NCBI GenBank assembly: GCA_900312665.1 | Contig: ONZQ02000002.1 | Coordinates: forward strand, 3,063,863 to 3,127,862 | Reading direction: 5' to 3' | From: Cephalotrichum gorgonifer | Taxonomy: Eukaryota; Ascomycota; Sordariomycetes; Microascales; Microascaceae | DNA: 64,000 nt | Shown: positions 53,268 through 63,569 of the stretch, piece by piece | How positions within the stretch are numbered: position 1 is the stretch's first letter | How the letters are laid out: every line of letters begins with the position of its first letter | Notes under the pieces: model-generated | What the model was told of the DNA's origin: nothing | The model's input: the letters and a program-made list of their open reading frames with translations, nothing else | Databases searched by the model: none | Position numbers and translations under genes: made by a program

Positions 53268-54324
53268 GGCGTGAGTCGGGTTGGATTAGAAGTTCGTCTT
53301 GGAGCCGGGACGATGGGTCATTGCGAGTGTCATATAGCCGCGACGAGTTACGGAGCCAGTCGGAGCCATCCAGGGCGATATGGACGGGGATTCCGCATTG
53401 TGGGACCCCGTGGCATCCGGGAGACTCTGGAAGCGCCGGCGATAATGTCCGGCCTCCTTCCCGACCCAAAGAAGACCTTGCTTACCCACCTGTCAAGTTC
53501 TTCGCCTCTCAGTTCTCTCCCGCATCGCCTGTTCATCAGATTGGACATTCCATACTATCTCACCGCCAGGCACCAGCCAGCCTCGGGCACCCAGAAAGCC
53601 CCTTCGCAAGCCCCCACCCCTCAGACTAATATGCGAGCCCGGTCCGGATCAATTTGTCTGCGGTCAGGTACATATGAGACTATAACTGCCATCTTATCGC
53701 AGGATTCTGCCTGCTGGAGGATTAAGGGGCTTTGGGGGCAGCCGCCAAATTGTTCACCCAGTCAAGGCCCCTGGTCAATTTTGCCGGGATACAAACGGGA
53801 ACCCTTTTTTCTAGCGCTCACTCGCCATTTATGCGCCAGTCTCGGGCCCGAGCCGCGACTGGATGGGACCGAAGACCTTCTTTCTCCTGATAGGACGGTA
53901 GTCCGAGCCAGGTCCACCATATCCTGGTGTTACACACACGCCGACGGTCTTTGAGGCCGCGCTAGCTGACGCAGATGATGATAATATCAAGCCGAGGGGA
54001 GGAGAAGGGCGTAAATTGAGGTCCGGGAGGTGGAGGGAAGGATTTCAAAGGTAGCTGTTTCATACTATTATATCTACTTTACTTTTAAAGCAAGCCTGGA
54101 TATATATAGAATGTGTATCTTGGCATCGCGGGCGCGGAATGAAGACTTGGCTTGGTGGAGGAGGCATTGCATTATCGTAAAGTATAAAGGGGGAGGGACT
54201 TGTAGGGCGAAAGCTACAATCGCCTTCCCACCACCAGCTGGAACACGGACATGCGCCTCTGCACGCACACTGAAAGAACCAGAACACCTACATCCCCTGA
54301 CAACTTTTCTTTCTCCCGCAAGCT
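53268..54324. other. spacer, no gene
   Basis: Open frames at 53252-53954 are GC-rich by-products without domains. The last 250 bases should hold the promoter of the secreted-protein gene. Confidence 0.5.
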
Positions 54325-54954
54325 ATGATGCGCCCCACGCACTTCCTCCTCGCGGGCGTAGCCTCGGCAGCAGGCCTACTCCCCCGCCAGGACATCGTGC
54401 CCAGCCCGATCCCGATCATCGGCGCCTCGGCCACGGGCAGCCTCTGCCCGGACGGAACCTGGAACGTGGAGATCGACCTCGCGCGGGGCTCCGGCGTGAT
54501 CGGCTTCACGGCCGCCGAGGTCATCGCGACCTCGGAGGAGCCGGGCCAGGGCGGGTGCCTCATCATCGTCGACATGAGCTACCCCGCGGGCTGCACGATC
54601 GCGACGGTGACGCCCAACATCAAGACGTTCGTGGACGGGGACGAGACGGCGGTGGCGAGGCTGGTGGCGGACCTGAAGATGGACTACTCCGAAGGCGGGG
54701 TGGTGGGGTCGGAGGAGTTCAGGACGGTCCCCGTGCTGGGGGAGAGCGACGTCGCGCTGAACCAGCACTCGAGTAGGTATCCGCTCGACGCGAGCGTGGG
54801 CACGGACAAGGAGGGGTTGCTGAATAGTCTGGTTCTGGATCTGAGTTTGAGCGTTGAGACGAAGGGGGAGACGGCGGCGTTGTTCCAGTTGGAGAGTGTG
54901 GCTTTTAATGTTACGAGTCACTCGCACCACGACGATCTGCAGAACTGCGTGTAA
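54325..54954 (+). CDS. secreted DUF4360-like protein, 209 aa
   Basis: ATG 54325 (or the next codon, also ATG). The signal peptide has a hydrophobic core (THFLLAGVASAAGLL) followed by a PRQD dibasic-like cut region. The mature protein shows the DUF4360 layout: IGASATGSLCPDGTWNVEID, VIGFTAAEVIATS, GGCLIIVDMSYPAGCTIATVTPNIKTFVDGDE, and a C-terminal Ser/Leu-rich beta region with His-His and a last Cys. Four cysteines suit two disulphides. DUF4360 proteins are small secreted proteins of unknown role, common in plant-associated and saprotrophic fungi. No intron. A second family member lies 2.1 kb away on the other strand. Intact. Confidence 0.7.
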   Translation: MMRPTHFLLAGVASAAGLLPRQDIVPSPIPIIGASATGSLCPDGTWNVEIDLARGSGVIGFTAAEVIATSEEPGQGGCLIIVDMSYPAGCTIATVTPNIKTFVDGDETAVARLVADLKMDYSEGGVVGSEEFRTVPVLGESDVALNQHSSRYPLDASVGTDKEGLLNSLVLDLSLSVETKGETAALFQLESVAFNVTSHSHHDDLQNCV

Positions 54955-55575
54955 GTGTTGACGATAGCTGGGAGGCGTCTGTCAGACTTGGTCCTTCCTT
55001 CCCTCTTTATCCTGGATTTCTACGGGTTACGCTGACGAGAATGAATAGCCGATGATAGTGGGAATTACCTCATGGGTTCGATGGGTACGTCGTTGGGTAG
55101 CTAAAGGGCGATGCTAAGTGGAGGAGGAAATAGAATAGGAAGCGGTTGGGTATGTATATTGTCAGGGCTTTCTTCCTTTGTATTTTCAACCCGTCCAGCT
55201 TGTACAGCAGAAGAAGGAGGTGATACCTCAACCCGGATCCGAAAGGATCACACCTCGGGGTGTGTAAGGAGAGAGGAAAACCAGCCAGCAATCTGAGTCG
55301 CGGTATCGGTGCATGATGGGAAGATCAAGATACTTCGGAATAAGATATTAACGGGATAAAACAATTCTCAGGATATCACAGCCTCGCGCCTCTAGGGGCT
55401 ACGTTCCCTTTCATTCCCTCCAAACCATCCCTTTCATTTCCTGCCAAACCATCCCTTTCATTTCCTGCCAAACCAACCTTTTCCGTTCCTTCCAAACCAA
55501 CCTTTTCATTTCCTTCCAAACCATCTCTTGTCCATTGACCCGAACAAAATACCACAGGAGCCTGATTCTCCCCCT
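54955..55575. other. convergent 3' region with a 24-bp tandem repeat
   Basis: Between two convergent genes. It contains the five-copy 24-base repeat listed separately and no coding sequence. Confidence 0.6.
55405..55527. repeat. five-copy 24-bp tandem repeat
   Basis: Units of about 24 bases of the form CCCTTTCATTTCCTGCCAAA plus CCAT/CCAA repeat five times, with a few substitutions and one one-base-shorter unit. Pyrimidine-rich on the plus strand, located just after the end of the GPI-protein gene. Confidence 0.85.
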
Positions 55576-56289
55576 TTAGATCCAGCCCAGGACGGCGCCC
55601 AAGACAAACAGGGCCACGCCATAGACATAAACGGGCGCCGAGTTTCCGGCCCCGGCCTCTTCCATATCCCCATCATATCCGTCGTGTCCACGTTCTCCTG
55701 CTTCACATCCGGGTGTAGGCGTGGCGTTGGGGTCATCGACTGGAAGGATCGACATTCGGTTGCCGGAAGCGCATCGAGACGTGGTCGAGGTGGTCCAGAT
55801 GGGGGAGCCGGTGGCGGCGTGCATGCCCGTGCCGGAAGCGGTGGCCGTGGTAACATTCTCATATCCGAACTTGACGAAGGTGGAGGTGGAGCTCGCGTCC
55901 GGGTTCGAGCTGGCAGTGGCATTGGCGCTGGTGGTAGCATTACCCGTCAATGTTGTCTTGGGGACGGAACTGACGACGCCCTCCGTCGGACTAGAGACGT
56001 TGCCGGCGTTCAGGGAGGCATACATGCCGCACCCGTCCTCGTCCCCGTGCTTAAAGGGCGCGAGGGTCATGGAGGGAGCCTCCGTCATAGTGCGGGTCGA
56101 GTTGGCGCTCACAGGGAGCGGGATCCAGAAAGGACGCCCGATCGGGACTCGCATGGTCGTGGTCGTGTTCTGGCCGTGGATCGAGTGGGTGGATACCCCG
56201 GTGCCACCGGTGGAGGGTTCGTTGATCTCGGCGGCCGAGGAGAGACCGAGAGAGAGAGCTGGGAGCGTGATACCGACCTTCGGGTTCAT
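55576..56289 (-). CDS. GPI-anchored Ser/Thr-rich cell-surface protein, 237 aa
   Basis: ATG 56289. The start MNPKVGITLPALSLGLSSA is a signal peptide. The body is Thr/Ser/Asn-rich with many N-glycosylation sequons (NTT, NST, NVS, NAT) and five cysteines or fewer. The C-terminus has AGNSA, a likely GPI attachment site, then a hydrophobic tail (PVYVYGVALFVLGAVLGWI). This is a typical fungal cell-wall mannoprotein layout; the exact family was not recognised. It lies between two secreted DUF4360-type genes, so the three may form a surface/secreted locus. No intron. Intact. Confidence 0.72.
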   Translation of the reverse strand: MNPKVGITLPALSLGLSSAAEINEPSTGGTGVSTHSIHGQNTTTTMRVPIGRPFWIPLPVSANSTRTMTEAPSMTLAPFKHGDEDGCGMYASLNAGNVSSPTEGVVSSVPKTTLTGNATTSANATASSNPDASSTSTFVKFGYENVTTATASGTGMHAATGSPIWTTSTTSRCASGNRMSILPVDDPNATPTPGCEAGERGHDGYDGDMEEAGAGNSAPVYVYGVALFVLGAVLGWI

Positions 56290-57075
56290 TGCGCCTGCCG
56301 TTCTGTTGTTTAGCTTCTAGAAGTGGGTGGCTTGGTTTTGTTTTGAGGATTTGGTGTGTGAGTGAGGAATTGTTTCGAGTCGATGGGTAGATATGGGTAT
56401 TGTTGTTCGAGCTTGAGAGGCGATGTTATGGAAAGGAGAATAGAGGGATGGTCGAGGAAGGATGGGTATTTAAGCCTGGCTGTCGAGATAGAGAATCACT
56501 CAGGGAAGAAACTCGCGTCTCTGGCTTCGATATTGGTGCGCCAGCATTCACAGGATTGGAGCAAACAGTCGTCTTGTTCCGGTCTCCTCGGCGCCACCGT
56601 CCCACCTCCAGTTGCAGCTTTAATTGCAGCTCCAGTTGGAGCTCTAGCTACTCGGAGTGGATGTCCATACTATGCTTCATATGCCCAGTCCGACCAGCTT
56701 CCACTCCACTTACATGACAGTGGTCCTCCCTCTGCGGTGTGGAACTTGGGCCTTCCTCTGCTCCACCTCTGCCTAGGAATACTGGTCGTCCAGGCCAGAG
56801 GTATTCTGTAACGGTCAGCTAACTCGTGAGGTGGGGATTGGACCAGTCTCCGGCGGCCTTACCTGGCTTGGGCGGAGTTTAACAGACACTACAGCATATA
56901 TCACAGTGTATGCGCCAACGAGGAGATGTTCTTTATCCAAGGAAGACGCACTTTTTCTTATCCGATAAATAGAATCCAAAAATATATACGTGAGAAGAGA
57001 AGTAAAGGCTATGTACTAGGTATCACCACCTCCCCGTCATAACTCCAGCATGAACCTCTCATTCACACCGGCTAG
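56290..57075. other. promoter of the GPI-protein gene and 3' end of the next gene
   Basis: No coding sequence recognised. A short GCAGCTCCAGTTGGAGCTC stretch at about 56622-56645 is self-complementary and could form a hairpin. Confidence 0.45.
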
Positions 57076-57947
57076 TCACTCAGCACCCCCGTCAGTCGGT
57101 GGATCCTCTCGAACCGGCTCCTCCGCAGCCGGGTCCGGGATCTCGATATCGACAGGCAAGTTATCGCATGGGATCCACTCGAGCTCGACGTACTCGGTGA
57201 CGGGCGCGTCGCCCTTCCCTGTGAAGGCGTAGATGCCGGACCCCCTGAGTGACGCGGTCAGGTTGATGACCAGCAGGCCGACGTTGCCGCCCTCGGCGAC
57301 GCACTCGGACGCGAAGGGGCCATCTATGGGCGTTACTACGCCGTTGCCGTCGCTGCCTGGCTCGGTCCGCCCAAGGTTCTCGGGACCGACCTCAAGGTTG
57401 ACGTTTTGAACTGTGGGCCGCGTGTTGGTGGACGAAACCCTGGCGGTGTTGCTGAACTATTGACGCCGCATCCCGGCTTGTCAGCTCGCATGGTCTTTCT
57501 CTGCTGCTTGCCGTTCCCAGGGGGGAAGAGGGTGAAGGATGAGGGTGCTGTTGAAAAACTCACAGTGATGTCGGGGCTGTGCTGCCAGAACGCCAGAGAC
57601 GAGAGCGTCAGGTTCCCGCTCCCGGCGCCGAACAGCGAGCCCTCCACGGAGACCTTCTTGACGGCCAGGGCCCAGCCGGGGACGCCGTCGTCGATGGTGA
57701 TCTGGGCGTTGCAGGAGCCGACGGAGAGGGGGCGGTCGCCCTCGTAGCCGATGTGGGAGCCGAAGTCGCCGAGACTGAGGGTGAGCCGGCTGGCGGAGCC
57801 GCTGACCTTGGGTGTGTTTGCGGTGCAGCCGTTGCCGGTGAAGTCGACCTTGAGGATGCGGGGGACGGCGGGGGCGCGCGGGGACACGGCGAGGGCGGTG
57901 GTGATGGTCGCCGAGAGCCCGGCGGCTAGGAGGCTGGAGAAGTGCAT
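57076..57947 (-). CDS. secreted DUF4360-family protein, 254 aa
   Basis: Exon 1 is 57564-57947, the intron is 57457-57563 (GTGAGT..CAATAG, 107 nt) and exon 2 is 57076-57456, phase 0. The signal peptide has the core LLAAGLSATITTALA. Mature protein: VDFTGNGCTANTPKVSGSASRLTLSLGDFGSHIG, DRPLSVGSCNAQITIDDG, WALAVKKVSVEGSLFGAGSGNLTLSSLAFWQHSPDIT, then FSNTARVSSTNTRPTV, a FASECVAEGG block and WIPCDNLPV. This is the family's usual cysteine pattern and its strand order, ending in an acidic Pro-rich tail. Without splicing, the frame would run into a shorter basic tail, so the intron is needed for the natural end. A run of CA dinucleotides lies directly before the ATG. Role unknown. Confidence 0.75.
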
Positions 57948-57948
57948 T

Positions 57949-57969
57949 GTGTGTGTGTGTGTGTGTGTG
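57949..57969. repeat. (GT)n microsatellite touching the start codon
   Basis: About ten GT units (CA on the coding strand) end within a few bases of ATG 57947, so they lie in the 5' leader of the secreted-protein gene. Confidence 0.85.
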
Positions 57970-58743
57970 GATCTGGAGTAAGTGGGAGATCTGAGAAGCC
58001 AGGGATTAGGGAAGTATGGAGGTAGGAATTGTTATCTATTTCGGTTCTCCGCGGTTGTGTAAGTGAGTCGTTCTTCTCGGAGAAAATCTATCGCGGAACG
58101 GATATCGCGGTGGCTACACGGTCCCCTTTATAACTTTTTTTCTTCCGGAGCAAAGATCCCAGCTCTCTCTGGGGAACGGGGAAATATTAGAGGCTTCTAT
58201 TCCTATCTAATTCAGCACCCCGAATTATGGGCGAACCAGAAAGACGAGTAAAGTCAGGTTGTGTGCCGATATATTAGCCTGTACAAAAATGAAATGTGCC
58301 ATTGCCACTCATTCCCGGGCCAGCCACTGTTAAATTCCAAATCCCACGAGGGCAAATAAGCGGCTCGCACTCCCTCGCAGGAAACCAAGTAGTAGGGGGG
58401 TAGGAATGCGGTGTATTCGGCCCCTTAGCAAGGCAAGAAAAATATGAAGAAAACGGGGGAGAAGAAAAAAGCCAAAAGGGAAGAGGGAGAGAAAGAGAAA
58501 GAAAGGGTGGACAGCTTTTGTGGTTGAGCAATTTGGTGCCGCGGGGTGAGTTAATATATAATATACAAAACACTATACGTACACCTGCCACCCGCCACTC
58601 TGTCTCCTCTACCCGACCCACACCCCCCTTGCTTTCTTTTTTCCCCATCCATTCTTCCCATTTAAGGAATATCCCTTTTCCATTTGCATCGTCACGCATC
58701 CCCGGCTCGGATGGCGGGGGAATGGCCGTGCCGAGTACGGGAG

Positions 58744-58744
<1 letters not shown>
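57970..58744. other. spacer, no gene
   Basis: Promoter side of the secreted-protein gene. About 58430-58510 is A/G-rich. No coding sequence. Confidence 0.5.
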
Positions 58745-58774
<30 letters not shown>

Positions 58775-59050
58775 NNNNNNNNNNNNNNNNNNNNNNNNNN
58801 NNNNNNNNNNNNNNNNNNNNNNNNNNNNNNNNNNNNNNNNNNNNNNNNNNNNNNNNNNNNNNNNNNNNNNNNNNNNNNNNNNNNNNNNNNNNNNNNNNNN
58901 NNNNNNNNNNNNNNNNNNNNNNNNNNNNNNNNNNNNNNNNNNNNNNNNNNNNNNNNNNNNNNNNNNNNNNNNNNNNNNNNNNNNNNNNNNNNNNNNNNNN
59001 NNNNNNNNNNNNNNNNNNNNNNAGAGAGAGAGAGAGAGAGAGAGAGAGAG
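58745..59050. repeat. GA microsatellite with a 248-base assembly gap
   Basis: GA repeats flank unknown bases (N from 58775 to 59022) on both sides in the same orientation. The repeat probably fills the gap. Long open frames across it on both strands are artefacts of the Ns. Confidence 0.95.
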
Positions 59051-60836
59051 GTCGCAACTTGGGGATAATTGTGCGACATGCAAAGGAAGGGGGAGATTCC
59101 TTTGCTTTACTTTACCTTGGCAAGGACCCTTCGCACGTATGCGGCTTAGATTGTTGATATTGCGGGGGGTGGGAGGCATGGCCGTGCTTCGCGGGGTCCG
59201 AGTCTGAGACACCTCGTGTTGGCGGACGTTCCGCGATCCCGTACGCAGACAATGGCGAGAAGAGGTTTCGCTGGCACGGATACGGGTGAACGAGACGAGT
59301 GTATCTACAGTTACGAGAAGGAGCTGCTCAGGATTAGAGACAGGTGCGCCTCTCACTCTTCAACCGGAGCCCCGGAAGGAACGTCTGACGCATGGAATGA
59401 AGCAGCCATTCTCTGTGAGCTAGGAATGTCGTACTGTCACGCCGCCTCACTTCTTACAGGTATTACCAGGCACCGAAGGGGAGCATTATAGCCCCACGGT
59501 GGACTGAGTAAGCCCCGAACCATGAGAGTGAATGGTCCCATTCCTGCCTCTTCTCCGTTATGCCGGGGACACTTTCTTCTGCCCCGTCAATGCCCGCTAG
59601 ATTGGGACGGACGAGCCTAACTCAAATACCCCCTTCTCCTTCCAGCAGTGATCGGCAAGCTCTGTCTGCTATTAATACCGCCATATTGTCTTCCGCCGTC
59701 ATACTTGGAGCATTAGATTGAAGTATTGGAGAAAATGCGTCTATTTCACGTCAAAATATACCAACAGAAAAGCTTCAGCAATTAACTTTTCCCCTTGTCT
59801 GCGGACATTTTCATTCCCGTCCATTCCCCGAGCCCATTAACATACGAAATAAGAAACAGATCCTTTTAACGTGAACGGAGAAAATCTAGTTCCACCACAT
59901 GGCTATTATGTTGGCATGCCCCGAAAAAAAAAAACGTTGGAGATGCGGGCCGGGCGCGTGGTTGCTGCTGCCCTGGCATAAGTTCCTTACTCTCCCCGCC
60001 GCTCTCCCCATGGTCGGTTGATGGTTAAGTTGCCCCACGGGAGGGTTGATTTGACGTTTCCGGTATTATGCCAGAAATAGAAACATCGCCTCCAACGCGG
60101 GGAAAGGGAGACTCGCAACCACGGATTTTTAATTAGGGGTGTGCCCCTTGAATTCTTTGGAACTCCTCGGTTCTGTATTAACGTCACGTCGTATTAGTTG
60201 CTATCCGATCCGCCACCACCCGGCCGGCCCACCGGTTAGATTGGACAACATCCCCTCCTCGTGGGTTTGGCCCCGCGGCGTGGTACGAGGACCATGCGGT
60301 GCGAGGTTCCGGTCCAGGAAGCCGGTGTTCAGGTGTTCAGAGGAGGGGTTGTTAGCTGAAAAGAGGGGGGGTTACATCTCGCCTGCCTACGAAAGCAAGC
60401 AAGATGCCATTGCCCGAAGACAAACTAAGCCGGTCCGGCTGCTCGGCGTCGGCGGCCGGACAACCCGCTAACGGCCCCGCAAATGTGGAGTCCTCCACCG
60501 TTTATCCATCCCCTGTTCGGGTGCTCGTGATGGTAATAGACTCATGGAATCCACAAACGGACAAAAAGAAATATATTATACAGCACTAAGCGATGATCCC
60601 TAGCGTCGTACCCACTCTCTCTTTCCTTGCCCCTTGTTTTCTATGAATAGAAACCTCATCAATGTCAGGACCAAAAGTGGGATGCGGAGTAAACACTCTA
60701 AGTCTACGAGTACACCCACATCCTAGCCGCGACGTCGTACCACGGCGAGGGTCCACCACTACACTTTTGTACTAGCAGCTAATATCAACAAAAATCGAAA
60801 AGGGAAAGGCAAGAAAAAAAGAATTGAACCGAGTAA
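59051..60836. other. 1.8-kb region without genes
   Basis: No ORF with domain content and no further RNA gene recognised. An A10 run occurs near 59924. Confidence 0.5.
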
Positions 60837-60925
60837 CTCTCTCTCGGGGAATCGAACCCCGGCCACCTGCGAACACGCACTGTCTGTATGACAGGCAGGT
60901 ATCCTTACCACTAGACCAAGAAAGA
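60837..60925 (-). tRNA. tRNA-Asp (anticodon GTC) with a 17-nt intron
   Basis: On the minus strand the acceptor arms TCTTTCT and AGAGAGA pair with one G-T wobble, followed by discriminator G. The D-arm region holds GTCTAGTGGTAAGGAT. The anticodon stem is CCTGC/GCAGG, and the T-arm is CGGGG-TTCGATT-CCCCG. The anticodon loop starts C-T-G-T-C-A, giving anticodon GTC (Asp). After position 37 a 17-base intron is inserted. It contains GACAG, which can pair with CTGTC of the anticodon region, the usual pre-tRNA arrangement read by the splicing endonuclease. Length without the intron is 72 nt, no CCA encoded. Confidence 0.9.
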
Positions 60926-61798
60926 TAGCGGATCTTTTGCTGTGGTGTTTCGGTTTCCTGCGAGGCATGAAACAGGTAGCACCGTTGCAAAGCCAATATT
61001 GCACACTTCAACAAGTGGGAACTGGGCCTTCTCGCTCATCGCTCCTACAACGGCCTCTACCGGCAAGGGCGACAGACGTTCCCCAAGCAAAAGATGGGAA
61101 AGCATACAAGGACCACTCAGGTTTCTTCTGGCTTCTTTTTTTTTTCACATAGCGGGGGAAAGGCATGGTTTAAAAATATCCAAGTCACGAATGGAGACTT
61201 TGGTTTGCGCAAGACCCCTGAGGTGGCAATGCCTATATTCGATACATCTAGTCTGTGATCGCGTGAGGTGCTCATGGGGTTTCAAATACGGCATGACGAA
61301 CGTCCTAGATATATCTTAGTGGTAGAAAGCCCCGTCCTCCAGATCAAGTCCTTTCTATGATCCCCGCCCCACTCGCTCGACCAGGAAACCAAAAGGTCCA
61401 CGGTACCGAGCTATCAGCTCGACAGCTTTTCGACACGGCCTCTTCTAAGTGATTCCGAGAATCCAAGCCTTGGCGAGGGGTAAGACGGCTGCGCTGGTAT
61501 TGCGGCTCCGAAGCGCCGTTCTACAGGAATGCCTCCTTCACCACTCCCTATCCATTGGAAAGTTCCGAGGGAGACTAATGGCAGGGGGGTGAATATGTTG
61601 TGCCCTAGAGAGAATGTTGAACCTTCCTTTCCTGCAGGTGCATCTCTGGTGAATCCAGTCACTCATGGTGTCTATTGAATCAAGGGCAGCCTATGCCTGA
61701 TGGCTCTCCTTCAACTCCGCCACATATGGGTATCTCACTAAACTCCGTAATATACACCGCAAAATCAAGAACACAACGCCCGAGCCTCATAACACAAT
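60926..61798. other. spacer, no gene
   Basis: Between the tRNA and the end of the ELYS-type gene. Only short ORFs. A T12 run lies near 61136-61146. Confidence 0.5.
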
Positions 61799-63090
61799 TC
61801 ATACCCTCCCCCCAAGCCCCTGCTTCATCCCCTCCAGTATCGGTCCCCACCGGCTCCCCAACCCCCGCTCCGCGACCGCGTCGTCAAACTTCCCCACCAC
61901 TATCCTCCTCATCACGAGTGCGTCTTTCGCCTTCTTGTGACTCGCCCCATCCGTCGTCAGGAACTCCTCGTACCACGCCTCCTCCGCCGCGTCCATAGGC
62001 AGGCTCACCAGCTCGACCGCCCTCTCGGCGGCCTCGTCACCAGGCGGCGAGTCGAGCACCGAGATGATGAGGCGGCGGAAAAGGGCCTCCCGCGTGTGGT
62101 CCGCGAAGGTGCGGGAGTAGTGGAGGGCCTGCGAGAGGCTCGTGGCAGCCATCGCCTCGAAGAGGAGGCCGAGCGCCTGCGGAGTCTTCAGGACGGGCTG
62201 GACAGTGTGGAAGTAGGCCAGCGCGAGGCTGTAGTCGTCGTTCTCGGCGTGGCGGATGAAGGCGGTGATGATGTCGTCCGCGAAGTCAGGCATAAGGGAG
62301 GGGTGGGCTATGAATTCTAGTGCGCGCTGGTTGGTTTTAGTTAGTATTGGGTTCGGTGCCGCTTACTCCTTTTTTCGTGCGATTTTTTCCTCCATTTTAG
62401 GGTGGAGTGAGAACTAACCTCGAATTGGTGTCTGTCAAGGAGCCGCAGGCCCTTCATGAAGATCTGGTACTTCTGGGGTACGCCGCTCGAGGAGACAAAG
62501 TCCTCAGAGAGGTTTGTCCTGCCGTGTGCCGCGTCAAAGTCGAGGAGGACATAGTAGAATATGGAGAGGCGGTGGTGCGTGGACATGTTGGCCTCGCAGA
62601 CGAGTTGGTGGAGGGTGCGTAGGGCATTTTCCGTCTTGGCCGGGTAGATCTTGGCTATGGTAGTGGAACGAAGGTCAGTTCCATGTCTGCGACCGCGAGT
62701 ACAAGTAGGATACATATATAGACAGAAAGCAAACGAGACGCAAATCCCGTGGTAGATCAGAAGCAGATTAGACGTTTCCTCACCATGGCCATGAATGGCG
62801 TCTGAGTGAGCTGGGTAAACGCAATGGTTTCATCATATCGTAGCGGGAAGCAAAAGACAAAGAGAAGAAGACAAAGGAAAAGAGAGATCCTCCACTTTCG
62901 CACCAAAACGGACTTCATTTTCATCAAGAGCAAACTAACCTTTCGTGATGCCCAGCGCTTTCAGGACACGGTCAATGAAGAGGGCACCATCTAGACTCCG
63001 ACGGAAGGTCTCGGTTTCTTGGTAGAAAGTACGGTCTGGGAAGGGTGCGACCTGCCCGAAGACCTGGCCGAAGTCCTTGTAGTCAAACAT
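61799..63090 (-). CDS. elys: ELYS-like nuclear pore assembly protein, about 310 aa
   Basis: Exons: 62940-63090, a micro-exon 62784-62801 (18 nt), 62419-62654 and 61799-62326, with agreeing phases. The protein starts MFDYKDFGQVFGQVAPFPDRT and continues with the ELYS-domain helices KIYPAKTENALRTLHQLVCE, STHHRLSIFYYVLLDFD, SGVPQKYQIFMKGLRLLDRHQFERALEFIAHPSLMPDFADDIITAFIRHA and LALAYFHTVQPVL. ELYS-domain proteins of about 300 residues are the fungal form of the pore assembly factor and bind the Y-complex. Dropping the micro-exon also keeps the frame, so its use is uncertain. The 3' exon needs the acceptor at 62327-62328, which gives the natural RALEFIAHPSL join. Divergent from the gene at 63570. 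Intact. Confidence 0.82.
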
Positions 63091-63569
63091 GGTCACGTTT
63101 GGAATGGACTCAGTTGGCTTGGTAAGAGGTAAAAGCAGGATCAAGCTCGGGTCTCGAGTTTTGCTTCGAATTGGAGTTGGATTGGGTTTGGGAGCTTGGA
63201 CCACATGGCACGTGTTTGTCAAAACAGGTGGTCACAGCTGTGGAAGCTGTTGATGCCACCTGGTCCTGCCCCTCTTGTGGCTGGTGTCGCGTCTCCATCC
63301 CGTGTGGCTATTTTTGTTTACACACACCCCGATTAGGAAAGTCCACAAACAACTTCCACGACACCGCCGCCAGCAGCCCGATAGAGACTGCATCTGAATC
63401 TTCTACCCCACGATACATACAACCACCGCCCAATTCCACCCTACATACCCAAGCCTGCGACGAGATATATTCCGCCCCTCGTTGGCAGTGTTTTGCGCTT
63501 TATCCTTGTCACGACACAAATAACTGATATCATTTCTCGCCCCGAGTTGACCTCGGCCACCCTACAAAC
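63091..63569. promoter_or_regulatory. divergent promoter of ELYS and the next gene
   Basis: 479 bases between opposite start codons. Pyrimidine-rich just before ATG 63570. No specific site named. Confidence 0.5.

Noticed and set aside
54030..54776. 248-codon ORF overlapping the DUF4360-like gene in another frame
   Set aside because: Low-complexity Gly/Arg/His-rich shadow. The overlapping frame has a signal peptide and family motifs.
55405..55527. 24-bp tandem repeats considered as a CRISPR-like array
   Set aside because: Units are directly adjacent without spacers, and the genome is fungal. It is an ordinary minisatellite.
58274..59356. Long ORFs crossing the N gap
   Set aside because: Open only because Ns cannot form stops. 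The flanks are GA repeat and spacer.
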